Assembly (NCBI RefSeq): GCF_037977235.1
Contig: NZ_CP150276.1
Coordinates: 5,022,001 to 5,086,000 of the forward strand
Direction: 5' to 3'
DNA: 64,000 nucleotides
Source of the DNA: Paenibacillus sp. FSL K6-0276
GTDB lineage: Bacteria; Bacillota; Bacilli; Paenibacillales; Paenibacillaceae
Program-made: the position numbers and the translations under genes
The notes under the pieces: model-generated
What the model was told of the DNA's origin: nothing
Database searches by the model: none
What the model saw: the letters and a program-made list of their open reading frames with translations, nothing else
In this document: in pieces, positions 42,987-52,397 of the stretch
Layout: each line of letters starts with the position of its first letter
Numbering within the stretch: the first letter of the stretch is position 1

Positions 42987-44330
42987 TCATGCCCGATTCT
43001 CCAAATCCTTAAGAATGCGATTGTAGAATCCGTCGTTAAGCTTGTAGAACAACGTAAATACGATTACTGCTATCGTTATCACGATCATCGGAATGCACGT
43101 CATCAGGAACAGGATGCCGTCCAGCGTATGTTGGGATTGCACGACATTGGGCGCGAATCCAATGAAAGCCAACGTCAACCCGACGATCAATTCTTTCGTG
43201 GCGTCGCTGAAGCTGCTGACCAAAGAAGAAATGGATATGATCGTGGAGTTGTTGCGCTCGCCCGTTTTCCACTCGCCATAATCGATAATATCCGCATAGA
43301 AGATCGGCATGAGGGCGGTAGTGATGCCTAGCGCCAAATAAAGCATAATTCCGCCGACATACACGATGGGGAAGAAGGTGCCCATGATTCCCTTGGCCGC
43401 GAATAATATCACATAGCCCACGATCAAAGTTAACCCTGCGACCTGGAACGCTGCTTTCTTCGATAGCTTTTTCATGAGTTTCGGGAATAAGGTCATCATC
43501 AACACTTGCGACAAACCTACGGTAATTCCGAATGTGGCGAACATGCCTTCGTTACCCATATTGTATTTAAAAAAATAGAGTGCGGTGCCCATCGTGATAA
43601 ATACCCCGACGTTCAAGAAGAAGTTCACGATGAGCAGGATAAGTAGCTGATCGTTGCGCGACACGGTCTTAATGATGTCTCTTAGCTTCAACTGCTCAGT
43701 CGATTCAGCTGTGACCCGTTCCTTGTATTTGTTAATGAAGAATAGATTGCTGACGAAAAATAAGGCGGCGAATAGAAGTCCCAACCGTAAATAGCCTTGC
43801 GCTTGGGTGGCGGCAATGACCGCGATCAGCGGCAATACGGCGCCAACGGTCGTGAAATCCCCCAGCACTCCGCCGATCGCCGGAATGACGGAAAGTTTGC
43901 GCCTCTCTTCTACATTGCGCGTTAATGTCGGGAACACCGAACCCAGAGCCGTGCCGAATACGGTACTGAACAAGCCCCACATCACGTACACGATCGATAC
44001 GTAAACTAACAGCCGCGCCCCGGTAAATCCGGTATTCGTGAACATTAAAACGGCGGTCGGCGGCATCAGGAGCGTGCCGACCAGTAGCCAGGGCTTTATT
44101 TTGCCCCAGCGGCTGTTCGTGCGGTCGATGACGACGCCCATCACCGGAGCTACGCACATATTGAGTATTTTGACGGCGAAAAACAGCGAGCCGATGAAAG
44201 CTACGGGAACAAGAGTGACATCGCTGAAGAAAATCATAATGTACGAAGATACGAACCCGCCGAGCAGCCCGTTGCCGAAAGCATTCACCCCGTACAACCA
44301 CTTGAAGCCTAAACTTGTCTTTTCCTCCAT
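42987..44330 (-). CDS. GPH-family sugar:cation symporter
   Basis: A 447-aa transporter with 12 helices and GPH hallmarks: 'FKWLYGVNAFGNGLLGGFVSSY', 'VAPVMGVVIDRTNSRWGKIKPWLL' and 'YADIIDYGEWKTGERNNSTI'. ATG 44330 follows GGAGTGAGG. The glycosidase gene ends 8 bp upstream, so the two are one transcript and this protein probably imports the glycosidase substrate. Confidence 0.9.
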   Translation of the reverse strand: MEEKTSLGFKWLYGVNAFGNGLLGGFVSSYIMIFFSDVTLVPVAFIGSLFFAVKILNMCVAPVMGVVIDRTNSRWGKIKPWLLVGTLLMPPTAVLMFTNTGFTGARLLVYVSIVYVMWGLFSTVFGTALGSVFPTLTRNVEERRKLSVIPAIGGVLGDFTTVGAVLPLIAVIAATQAQGYLRLGLLFAALFFVSNLFFINKYKERVTAESTEQLKLRDIIKTVSRNDQLLILLIVNFFLNVGVFITMGTALYFFKYNMGNEGMFATFGITVGLSQVLMMTLFPKLMKKLSKKAAFQVAGLTLIVGYVILFAAKGIMGTFFPIVYVGGIMLYLALGITTALMPIFYADIIDYGEWKTGERNNSTIISISSLVSSFSDATKELIVGLTLAFIGFAPNVVQSQHTLDGILFLMTCIPMIVITIAVIVFTLFYKLNDGFYNRILKDLENRA

Positions 44331-44337
44331 ACGTACC

Positions 44338-46437
44338 TCACTCCGTTTCCTTAAGTTCGATAAATACGACGTTGAACGATTCGCCCTCATCCGCTATACG
44401 ATCAAAGATTAACTGGCCCTTCTCGTAAACCTTGAGTCTTCTGCCGTACTCGCTTCTGTTGACTTCCAAGTCGAATGTCGTTTGGAATGCCTTCACATTC
44501 CGCAAAGCAGCCTCATTCCATGTGCTGGGAAGATGCGGATTGCAAGTCATCGTCTTAAACCCGGTCGGCCTAATTTCAAACATACCTTCGGTGAAAATAC
44601 GGGCATAGAGGCCGCTCTCTGCTGACAGATGGCGCTGATTGCCTTCCGGATAGGCTTCGACCGAGTAAGGTACGTGCTCACCCAGCAACCGCTGCTTCGT
44701 CATATGCGTAAGATGCTTCAATGCGAGATCCGGCTCGCCCGCGGTAAACACCCCTCGGAGCGCATACAGCGTCGAACGGTCCCAGAACGTCTCCTTGCCC
44801 GCTTGCGAGCTGAGGCCATTGCTTCCCCATAGTCTAGGCGAGAACAACGCCTGTAGCGTGCCAGCTTTACGCTCGTAAATCCCCATCGTAAGCGGTACGC
44901 AAATCCAAGCTCTTAGTACCTCGTTGCCTTTATAGTAGCGATAGGTTTCATAACCTTCCACTCGCTCGCCGAAATACGCTTCGATAGCTAACTTTAGCAG
45001 TACCGCCTCTTCCGAAAGCTTTCTCACGACATCTTGGTTTTCCCCAAGCTCCTTCGCCAGCAGGGAAGCGTTGTGGAGTGCGTCATAGAGCAAGCAGGAA
45101 GTGAACAAGTTGGCCTCTCCCGATTCAAACCGGTTCTCGAGCTCATCCGAATCGCTGCGGATGACGCCTTCCGTGGTCTTCTGCCGCAGGGAGAACTCGA
45201 TCGCCCATGCTATTCCCGGCCACAGCTTTTTCGCCGCCGTCCGGTTTCCGTATGCGAGGCAGAACCTGGCGGCACCGTATGCGAACATCGCGGCGTCTCC
45301 ACGATCGCCCGCTCCATTCCAGTAATCATCCCCTTCCGCGATAATGCTCGACACAAGCGGCTTCTTATACTCGGAGTCCATACGGTCCATATAGAGCGAA
45401 TAGCAATTGATGCTCTGCTCAATGCCCGCGTCATAGCCCAGAAAGGGGAAGAACGGATTCATGTATTCGCATTGATCGTTCGTCCATAAAGCCGCATAAT
45501 AGCTTCCGCCTCCGGGTCCGTGCATAAGCCCGTTTTTCGTCCGAAAAATGCTTTCGCTGCCGCGCACCTTGGCGAAATTAAATGCGGTGTTTAGAACCGG
45601 ATCCGGCGTCTCCAGCTTCAATGAGCCAAGCCACTCGTCCACAAGCGCGAGTCTTGCGCGCTCCTCTTCGGCGGAATGGACTGTAATCCCTTGCTGTTCT
45701 TTCGTTGCGGCAAACACTACATAATAGGTCTTCTTATCCCCGGGCTCCAGGTTCAGACAGCCTCCGTTCTCTTCGCCCGTTACGAAGCGGCCTGAATCTT
45801 CTGCCAAACCCGCACTCACCTCGTAAGCGCCTTCTACCCCCCGCTTCGGATCGGTCAAATGAAGGTAGCCTGGGGAGGCAACTTCGATGAGCATAGCGTT
45901 TCCCGTCTTATTGATGAGCGTCACTTTCTCGATCAAGGCAGGACTATGTACCGTTGGCATCAGCGTTCGCACGATTTCTAGCCCCTGACTTGTGTCGGAG
46001 GCTATCTCCAGAAGCCCTTTGATTCTGATCCGGCGCGGATATTCCGAGCTTACTTTGACACCGTTGACCTTGATTCCCGCGGAGACGGACAAGTCGAAGT
46101 TATGGGACAAGCTGCCTCTTGTCTCGTTCGGGATCTTGCGCAGGGTCGGAAAGACGACATGGCGGCTCAGTCTTAATTCGCCTTTCTTGTTGACGCCATA
46201 AGAGATAATAGCCGAAACGAGAAATCCGCTCATTTCCAGGTGGTCGTAATGCGGAATCCGCTTATCCTGCGCTACCTCCCATACGATGCTTTCGTCTTCT
46301 CCCACCGTATGCCTTAATCCGGCCCCCGCCTCCGCTTTGCCTCCCGTATCGCACCAGAACGGAAATACCGGCGGCTGGTTTTTATACTCGAATTTCCAAT
46401 AGATATAACGTTTGATCGTTGTCAGTATCTTCCTCAA
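44338..46437 (-). CDS. Six-hairpin (alpha/alpha)6 glycosidase-like protein
   Basis: A 699-aa cytosolic protein. The first roughly 290 residues are beta-rich; the rest looks like an (alpha/alpha)6 barrel with 'GPGGGSYYAALWTNDQCEYMNPFFP', 'GDRGDAAMFAYGAARF' and 'SAESGLYARIFTEGMFEI', similar in outline to GH63/GH78-type enzymes. Start is TTG 46437 after GGGGAGG. Catalytic acids cannot be assigned with certainty; Asp in 'LWTNDQCEY' is a candidate. Co-transcribed with the GPH transporter. Substrate unknown, perhaps a plant or bacterial oligosaccharide. Confidence 0.72.
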   Translation of the reverse strand: MRKILTTIKRYIYWKFEYKNQPPVFPFWCDTGGKAEAGAGLRHTVGEDESIVWEVAQDKRIPHYDHLEMSGFLVSAIISYGVNKKGELRLSRHVVFPTLRKIPNETRGSLSHNFDLSVSAGIKVNGVKVSSEYPRRIRIKGLLEIASDTSQGLEIVRTLMPTVHSPALIEKVTLINKTGNAMLIEVASPGYLHLTDPKRGVEGAYEVSAGLAEDSGRFVTGEENGGCLNLEPGDKKTYYVVFAATKEQQGITVHSAEEERARLALVDEWLGSLKLETPDPVLNTAFNFAKVRGSESIFRTKNGLMHGPGGGSYYAALWTNDQCEYMNPFFPFLGYDAGIEQSINCYSLYMDRMDSEYKKPLVSSIIAEGDDYWNGAGDRGDAAMFAYGAARFCLAYGNRTAAKKLWPGIAWAIEFSLRQKTTEGVIRSDSDELENRFESGEANLFTSCLLYDALHNASLLAKELGENQDVVRKLSEEAVLLKLAIEAYFGERVEGYETYRYYKGNEVLRAWICVPLTMGIYERKAGTLQALFSPRLWGSNGLSSQAGKETFWDRSTLYALRGVFTAGEPDLALKHLTHMTKQRLLGEHVPYSVEAYPEGNQRHLSAESGLYARIFTEGMFEIRPTGFKTMTCNPHLPSTWNEAALRNVKAFQTTFDLEVNRSEYGRRLKVYEKGQLIFDRIADEGESFNVVFIELKETE

Positions 46438-46582
46438 TTCCGAAACCTCCCCGTGGATTATGCACTAACGCTTTTTTCCTTAAGCTCATCCAATACACGC
46501 AAATATTTGCTCTCCGATAAGTCGGATCGGCGAAGCGGCAGAAGCGCCAACAGTACGCTGCATCGTCGAATAAGTCTAGTGC

Positions 46583-46612
46583 TTGCAATGCTTGGAATAA
46601 TAAAGGTATACT
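46583..46612 (+). promoter_or_regulatory. Candidate promoter of the TetR gene
   Basis: TTGCAA (46583-46588) and TATACT (46607-46612) are 18 bp apart, about 75 bp before the gene. Confidence 0.4.
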
Positions 46613-46685
46613 CCATTTATCGCGCGCCATCTGGTTGATAGGCAAGCACGGATAGATAATACTATGAATAAGCGGGGGTAATGGA

Positions 46686-47297
46686 GTGGACAAACCAACA
46701 ACAAGACAACGCATACTAATAGAAGCGGAAAAACAATTTATTACGCTCGGGATTGCAAATGTACAAATGACAGATATTGCAGCAGCTATTAATATCAATA
46801 GAAGAACTCTCTATCGTTATTTCCCCACGAAGGATGAATTAGCCTTTGAAATTGAGGTCATGGTGATGAAGCAACTTCAGGACTATCTCACATTGGATTT
46901 AGGAGACATGACCGGCAAAACCGGTTTCGAAAAAGTAACAGCGTATTTTTTTCGGATTGATCTTGAAAACGTCAAAGAACAGATCAAGTTCACTGCCGAG
47001 TTCGACCGATATTTTCAGGGGGATTATCCTAATCCAGAGTTGGAGCAATCGTTTATAGAAGCTTTAAATCCAAGTCAGGACCAGCTATTTCTTTATATTC
47101 GCGATGGCGTGACAGATGGCTCCATTCGTAATGATATGACGGCCGAAGAGTTGTATCACTTTATTAGCCACAGTTTTATCTCCCTCTTCCAACGGCTAAT
47201 TCTGAGAGAGAACCACTTGAAGTATGAATATTGCGATAATATTGATTTTCACAAATCATTTCGGAAGATTATACTAACCGGAATACAGCGCACATAA
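46686..47297 (+). CDS. TetR-family transcriptional regulator
   Basis: A 203-aa repressor with N-terminal HTH ('NVQMTDIAAAININRRTLYRYFPTKDELAFEI') and a helical ligand domain. Start is GTG 46686. It sits between the two glycosidase/GPH pairs, divergent from the first and convergent with the second, and is the natural candidate to control one or both. Confidence 0.88.
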   Translation: MDKPTTRQRILIEAEKQFITLGIANVQMTDIAAAININRRTLYRYFPTKDELAFEIEVMVMKQLQDYLTLDLGDMTGKTGFEKVTAYFFRIDLENVKEQIKFTAEFDRYFQGDYPNPELEQSFIEALNPSQDQLFLYIRDGVTDGSIRNDMTAEELYHFISHSFISLFQRLILRENHLKYEYCDNIDFHKSFRKIILTGIQRT

Positions 47298-47354
47298 AAA
47301 TCGGAGTTTGTCAACTTCGATTTCATGTGCGCTGGCATGGCTGTTATTCAATAG

Positions 47355-48935
47355 CTATGGAGTTAGAATGACTCTTACAACTCCGCAATACGGTGTGGCC
47401 CAGAAACTTCCGAACACGGCTTCATCTCCATTTCGAGTTCGCGTCGGTACAAATTCACCTGATTCGGTCAAATATCCTTCCTCTACAGTAAGATAGTCCA
47501 CAGGGGTTGATACTAGCGACATTTTCATAGCATCCAACCATCCAGGCCCTGACCCAGGAACCATAAAGAGATGGAAGTTGCCTGCTAAGTAAAATTCTTG
47601 TGGTCCGGCTTCAATAATAAGCCCGTGTCTAGGTCGTCCTGCAGTCAACTGAGGATTACGGGTATGTCTATGATCCTTGTGATCGCTCAATGGGCCCATA
47701 TCGATAAAAGGTACTGCTCCGATGTAGTCTTCGAATTCAAAACTCTGATTCATTTGATAATCCTCTTCTACGACGGCATGAATTTTGCCTGTACCTTGAT
47801 ACTTCTGAATCAACGGCAATAAACTCATTACACTACGGAAGCTTTCGACGAATAATACGGCATCTTCCATCAGATTGCCTTCCCCATCTAGGACGTTGTC
47901 TACGCCAAAACAGAAATAACCGATCGCGTCGTAATCAGCCAACGCTCGAAGCATATTTCGCGCGTTAAGCCCGTCTGTGCCGGATTCCGGAACAAATAAA
48001 GGATTGTCAAACCGACGATAGTCTTCGCATACAACTCTGTAGTCACTATAATTAACATTGTAAATATCCGGTGCGATCAGATCCAGATTAGGCGCTGTAA
48101 ATTTCCAAATATCTAACGTGTTTCTAGTAGGCCCGCCAGCGGGATAGAAGCCCGGAATCGGCCAACCTGGAAACGAGATCCATGCATTAGTATACAATGG
48201 GATATTATATACTGCACGACCTGCTGCAGCGATATGATCAATATATTTGGCAATAGACCAAGCTGTGCAGAACTCGCCACCCGAGGCGCCAAAGATGTCT
48301 TTCCAGCTCCCTTGTTCTTTGAAACCGTTCTTCTTCCAAGCGTCCCAGGTATGGCCCTTCCCTAGCCCCTTCACATGTTCGAGGAGCTGAGGAGCGACAG
48401 GCCCAATATATGCGGCTTCCGCCTCAGGCCCATAATCTCTATCGCAGCCAAGAATACCCGGTTCATTCTCCACTTGCACCGCAATAATCGTCTGCGTGTC
48501 ACCATCTACTTCTTTTAGATGCTTCATCAATGCGCAGAACGCTCTCGTATCCGCCTGCAGCGCTTCCTCACTAAAGGCTGAAAGGATATTCATAGGGGCG
48601 CCATCACTGCGAAGCACTCTAGAAAATCGCTTCTTGTCTGTCTTTACCCAGCCCGGGCAATAACGCATCTCGCCATTTTTCCAAGTTGCAAACCACAACA
48701 CGATAAGGTGTAAATCATGCTTTCGGCACTCTTCCAGAAGCATATCAACCGAAGAAAAATCAAATTGCCCTTCCTGCGGCTCAACGTTATCCCAATAAAC
48801 CGGAGCTTCCAGCGTATTGCCTTCTAATGTCTTGATGCCCGCAATAGCAGATGCCAATTCTTCCGCATTATACGCGCTGGAGTTTTTCGACTGACCTCCC
48901 ATTGGCATAAATGGTTTTCCCTTTACTTTAAACAT
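47355..48935 (-). CDS. GH35-type beta-galactosidase with DUF5597 C-terminus
   Basis: A 526-aa enzyme. The (beta/alpha)8 domain has 'GNTLEAPVYWDNVEPQEGQFDF', the acid/base Glu158 in 'VQVENEPG' and the nucleophile Glu317 in 'LFVPESG', both typical of clan GH-A GH35/GH42 enzymes. The C-terminal roughly 170 residues match the DUF5597 extension of this group. No signal peptide. AGGAG precedes the ATG. It lies 72 bp after the second GPH transporter gene and would cleave the imported galactoside. Confidence 0.85.
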   Translation of the reverse strand: MFKVKGKPFMPMGGQSKNSSAYNAEELASAIAGIKTLEGNTLEAPVYWDNVEPQEGQFDFSSVDMLLEECRKHDLHLIVLWFATWKNGEMRYCPGWVKTDKKRFSRVLRSDGAPMNILSAFSEEALQADTRAFCALMKHLKEVDGDTQTIIAVQVENEPGILGCDRDYGPEAEAAYIGPVAPQLLEHVKGLGKGHTWDAWKKNGFKEQGSWKDIFGASGGEFCTAWSIAKYIDHIAAAGRAVYNIPLYTNAWISFPGWPIPGFYPAGGPTRNTLDIWKFTAPNLDLIAPDIYNVNYSDYRVVCEDYRRFDNPLFVPESGTDGLNARNMLRALADYDAIGYFCFGVDNVLDGEGNLMEDAVLFVESFRSVMSLLPLIQKYQGTGKIHAVVEEDYQMNQSFEFEDYIGAVPFIDMGPLSDHKDHRHTRNPQLTAGRPRHGLIIEAGPQEFYLAGNFHLFMVPGSGPGWLDAMKMSLVSTPVDYLTVEEGYLTESGEFVPTRTRNGDEAVFGSFWATPYCGVVRVILTP

Positions 48936-49007
48936 ATCAACATCTCCTATTCTTCTATATAAATTGGAGTAATTCCGAATTAAACTTATGTCGATATCAT
49001 CTTGGGC

Positions 49008-50372
49008 TTACAAATCACTTGTAGCATTAACCTTAGATGTAATTTTCTTTTCGTTGTATTTAAGAAGTGCCAATAAGGAAAAAAGAGCAACTACGGCTGC
49101 AATAATAACAGATATTCTGATCCCGGAATCATTCTCAATCGATTTCCCGATCGCCAATATAGTGGGTAGTAGAATGACAGATAATGCAGTGCCAAATTTC
49201 GTAAGAAATGAGCGTACGCCAAAGTACAACGCTTCCTTGTTTTCCCCACTTTGACTAGCGTCATATACAGCACAATCCGCAATGATCGCATTCGGTAATA
49301 TACCTGATATCGCCGCAGGAACCGCAGACAGAACAATAATGGGAATAAGCTGCAGAAAACCGCTAAATGGAAGTTTCCCCATAAACGATATATAGATGAA
49401 AGAAATAATAAGAAACAGAAACGAAACAATCATCAATTTCTTCTTGCCGTACTTTTTACTAAGTCTGTTGACTAGTGGATAGAGCATAAAAGAAAGTACG
49501 CCGACCGCAGTTACAATTAATCCGACATGATTCTCCTTCTCCCTTGCGAGTACCGTAATATAGTAGACAAGTGAAGATTGGAAGAACCCGTTCGTAAACC
49601 AATAACCCAGCTCGCTTATTAAGAAATATCGAAAATCCCGATTTTTAAAAACAGCTTTAACCGACGTTTTGATGTCCAGGCTTGTCGCATTAGTCGAACC
49701 GTATTTCGTCTCATCAATCGTATATGCAGGTATGAGCATGAGGATGAAGGCCAGGATTGCAAGCGCTCCGAACGTCCACTGAATCGACGCTGTCTTTGAA
49801 ATGTCAAAGACAGCCATAGTTGTCTCCCAAATACTTGGTGCAAAGGTTGCTAGTATAAGCCCTAGAAACCAGGTTACCGAAATATATGTTGACAGATCTA
49901 TGCGCTCTTCCGTAGAACGGCCCAATTCGCCAAGGAGTGCGGTATACGGTATCACATAACAAGTAAACGCTACATAGTAGATCGGTATTATGAGGAGAAG
50001 CCAGAAAGAGTTAATCGTATGGACTTGGCTTTGAAAAGGCACGATAAATATGCATACGAGCAAAAGTGCGCAAGGCAGTGCGCTTCGTCTCATAAACGGT
50101 GTCCTTCTTCCAAGGCGGTGCCTGCTTCTATCACTTAAATTTGCAATCCATAGATCGGTCACTGCATTGATTATCGTAGCTAATCCCATAATGACGCCAA
50201 TAATTGTAACACCCATAAAGACACTGCCCTGTGGAATCGCCACTTGAATACCCGATCCTTCAGGCGGTAAATAAAAATAGATGAGCCATGTCCCGATGAT
50301 TCCGGCCAGAATCGACCAACCTAACTGCCCAAGTGAGTATAAAATCATTATCTTCCTGGGTAACTTCTTCAC
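49008..50372 (-). CDS. GPH-family sugar:cation symporter (second)
   Basis: A 454-aa, 12-helix transporter with 'AVTDLWIANLSDRSRHRLGRRTPFMR', the GPH loop-2/3 signature, and 'IADCAVYDASQSGENKEALYFG' near the C-terminus. GTG 50372 is chosen for AAGGAGG 6 bp upstream; TTG 50375 is too close to the ribosome site. It is the first gene of the operon with the GH35 enzyme, under the promoter and palindrome at 50407-50460. Confidence 0.9.
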   Translation of the reverse strand: MKKLPRKIMILYSLGQLGWSILAGIIGTWLIYFYLPPEGSGIQVAIPQGSVFMGVTIIGVIMGLATIINAVTDLWIANLSDRSRHRLGRRTPFMRRSALPCALLLVCIFIVPFQSQVHTINSFWLLLIIPIYYVAFTCYVIPYTALLGELGRSTEERIDLSTYISVTWFLGLILATFAPSIWETTMAVFDISKTASIQWTFGALAILAFILMLIPAYTIDETKYGSTNATSLDIKTSVKAVFKNRDFRYFLISELGYWFTNGFFQSSLVYYITVLAREKENHVGLIVTAVGVLSFMLYPLVNRLSKKYGKKKLMIVSFLFLIISFIYISFMGKLPFSGFLQLIPIIVLSAVPAAISGILPNAIIADCAVYDASQSGENKEALYFGVRSFLTKFGTALSVILLPTILAIGKSIENDSGIRISVIIAAVVALFSLLALLKYNEKKITSKVNATSDL

Positions 50373-50406
50373 CAATGACCTCCTTCGTCATATTGCCCGC
50401 CAACGA

Positions 50407-50426
50407 TATGCCACACGTGTGGCATA
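50407..50426. promoter_or_regulatory. 20-bp perfect palindromic operator
   Basis: TATGCCACACGTGTGGCATA is a perfect palindrome placed just downstream of the -10, where a bound repressor would block transcription of the GPH-GH35 operon. Size and symmetry fit a LacI- or TetR-type operator. Confidence 0.75.
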
Positions 50427-50431
50427 CGTGT

Positions 50432-50460
50432 ATTATAAAGCGCATTCAATTATGAGTCAA
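50432..50460 (-). promoter_or_regulatory. Sigma-A promoter of the GPH-GH35 operon
   Basis: On the minus strand TTGACT (50460-50455) and TATAAT (50437-50432) are 17 bp apart. Very close to consensus. Confidence 0.8.
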
Positions 50461-51074
50461 GATCATTCCACTCCTTCTGGAAATATATTTTATATCTATC
50501 CTTAATATCCCTTGAACTAAAACCTTTTAGCATTGTCGAACATCTAACATTAAAGACTTCATCATCAACAAAGGAGATTAAAGATGAAAAGGATTTTTGC
50601 TGTTACCACATCAGAGAAGCTATAGAGTATGCCTTTGACAATAACGTCGATTCTAATTGCAGCCGCAGCAGTTATTATAATAGATGAGGCAGTTCCTTCC
50701 GAGGACAGACAAACTATTGCGTGGAGAGGTCTTCAAAATGCTATTTGATGGATATATAGCGCTTTACGGAGAACGAGATGTGGTTGATCATGATGTCCAA
50801 TTCTGAAATGGATGAGGTATACAGCATCTGCTTTCTCGACTATGATGGTAGCATTTGTAGAACGATAATGACATACAGGCATATACAAACTAAGCCTGCT
50901 CAGAATTGATCAAGTTTGCTTCACAAACCATCCCCCACAACAAGAAAACAGCTTGATCCCATCAAAAAATTTCGCCCTATTTGTGGTACGGTTCTCCGTA
51001 TCATCTATACAGCGAAATCGAAAGGCACCCGACAATCGGGTGCCTTTCGTAGGTAAATTTGATTTGATAGAAAA
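50461..51074. other. Region without intact genes
   Basis: Contains short disconnected frames, e.g. 'LRGEVFKMLFDGYIALYGERD' near 50720-50800 and 'MDEVYSICFLDYDGSICRT' near 50811-50870, which may be gene relics but match nothing I recognise, plus palindromic repeat copy 2. Confidence 0.5.
50970..51047. repeat. Dispersed palindromic repeat, copy 2, with adjacent hairpin
   Basis: TTTCGCCC (50970) and GCGAAA (51017) arms enclose GGTACGG-TTCT-CCGTATC. A perfect hairpin AAAGGCACCCG/CGGGTGCCTTT (51021-51047) follows, in the same relative position as in copy 1. Confidence 0.75.
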
Positions 51075-51242
51075 GAATATTACTGCTTTCTGGGAAAGCT
51101 TCTTGATGATTTCCGCCGTATTATTCTTCCATATTTCATTTGCTAAGTGCAGGGTCAAGAAGGGCCAGACATCGAAATTTACGGCAGTTGCGGCATCGGA
51201 AATTACTATTGCGAAGTCTGGATTCCAGTTGTCAAGAAATAG
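51075..51242 (+). pseudogene. C-terminal relic of a GyrI-like effector-binding domain
   Basis: The frame ending at TAG 51240-51242 reads 'EGPDIEIYGSCGIGNYYCE' then 'VWIPVVKK', the last strands of AraC effector-binding (GyrI-like) domains, which end in a 'E.WIPV' strand. Upstream the frame is interrupted. It may come from the same ancestral AraC regulator type as the fragment at 54929-55235. Confidence 0.5.
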
Positions 51243-51411
51243 TCGCTCGGTACCCCTATACCCTAACCAAGATCAGGCTTTGGCTGTGAAGGTCACTCAG
51301 AACTCAAAGTTAGAGGATGAGGAGTTAGCCGAATTCGAAGCATTCCGGAAAGCCGTTACCTCTGAAGTAAATCAATACTTAGTGCTCTCATACAAGAGTT
51401 TTCGATTTAAG

Positions 51412-52395
51412 TTATGAATATAGCTTAGGGATATCCTCGAACCTCTCAAAGATCAGCTTCCCCTTCTCCTTCGCGACTTTTACCATTTCATCCGCACCCG
51501 TCGACGGACCTCCTACCCTCAACACTGCATCACAGTGGTTGATTAGCCGTGTCGATGACGGGTGAAAAATGCGGTTGAACGTCTCGTCACCAATTTCGGT
51601 TGATCCTGCGGTAGCGATCAGCGGCAGCGCGTACCACTCCCCAAGAACCGGCATATGGCCAGCTTCGTAGATGTTTAAGGCGATCTCGTTCATGAACCGG
51701 ACGTTCTGTTCGATTTTCTCTGAATCATCGCCGGTTCCAGACCGATACGGCCCTGCGACAAGAATATGCAGCGATATTCGCTCCGGCTCACTTTCTGCCT
51801 TACGTTCAAGCAGCCCGTGCAGCTCAGCGTACTGAAGCAGCAGGATCGTCTTCCCATCCCGAATCTCGCCGGTCCGTATCATCTCTAGGGCTTGGTGGAA
51901 TGGCAATTCGAGTACCTCGATGTTTTCCTGTTCCTCGTCCAGACCGCCTCCCCTTCCCGACGTCATGGTTGCGTCGTACTCTGCGACATAAAAATGCACG
52001 ATCTCCGTAACAGACCCCGGTGACATATAAGCCTCTCCGACTTTTTGTACCTTCGCGAGCTTGTAGCCTGTCTCTTCCTCCGTTTCGCGAATAATGGTTG
52101 CTTCCGGCGCCTCCCGATCCATCAATCCGGCGCATGTTTCGATCAGCATGCCCGTAGGATTTTGATTTTTATAGCTTGGCATCCGAAATTGGCAGGTCAG
52201 TACAACGGTTTGATTTTCCCGATTATAGAGGAGAATGGTCGCACCGTTGCCGCGATCGTACACTTCACGAGCCTGCTTCTCCCATACCCCGTTATCTTTC
52301 CGGTACTCGAAGGTGACCTTCTTCAGCACATACCAATTGTCCGACAGAATCTCCTCTGTAACACTTCGGATTCTGGGGTTGTTCGTCTCCATCAT
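51412..52395 (-). CDS. Nudix hydrolase fused to a DUF4406-like domain
   Basis: A 327-aa fusion. Residues 1-200 are a NudK/GDP-mannose-pyrophosphatase-like Nudix domain with the box 'GLMDREAPEATIIRETEEE' ending 'TGY' (about 90-111; REx2EExG intact). Residues about 205-327 match DUF4406, a nucleoside deoxyribosyltransferase-like fold ('ILVAGPYRSG', 'EAGHMPVLGEWYALPL', 'CDAVLRVGGPSTGADEMV'). The start overlaps the region just after the MerR-methyltransferase stop (2-bp gap), preceded by GGGAGG. Likely substrates are nucleotide sugars or modified nucleotides; the fusion implies sequential steps. Confidence 0.82.
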   Translation of the reverse strand: MMETNNPRIRSVTEEILSDNWYVLKKVTFEYRKDNGVWEKQAREVYDRGNGATILLYNRENQTVVLTCQFRMPSYKNQNPTGMLIETCAGLMDREAPEATIIRETEEETGYKLAKVQKVGEAYMSPGSVTEIVHFYVAEYDATMTSGRGGGLDEEQENIEVLELPFHQALEMIRTGEIRDGKTILLLQYAELHGLLERKAESEPERISLHILVAGPYRSGTGDDSEKIEQNVRFMNEIALNIYEAGHMPVLGEWYALPLIATAGSTEIGDETFNRIFHPSSTRLINHCDAVLRVGGPSTGADEMVKVAKEKGKLIFERFEDIPKLYS

Positions 52396-52397
52396 GC

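Noticed and set aside
43732..44301. 189-codon open frame on the minus strand within the GPH transporter region
   Set aside because: It lies in another frame of a clear transporter gene, has an Arg/His-rich composition without motifs and no ribosome site.
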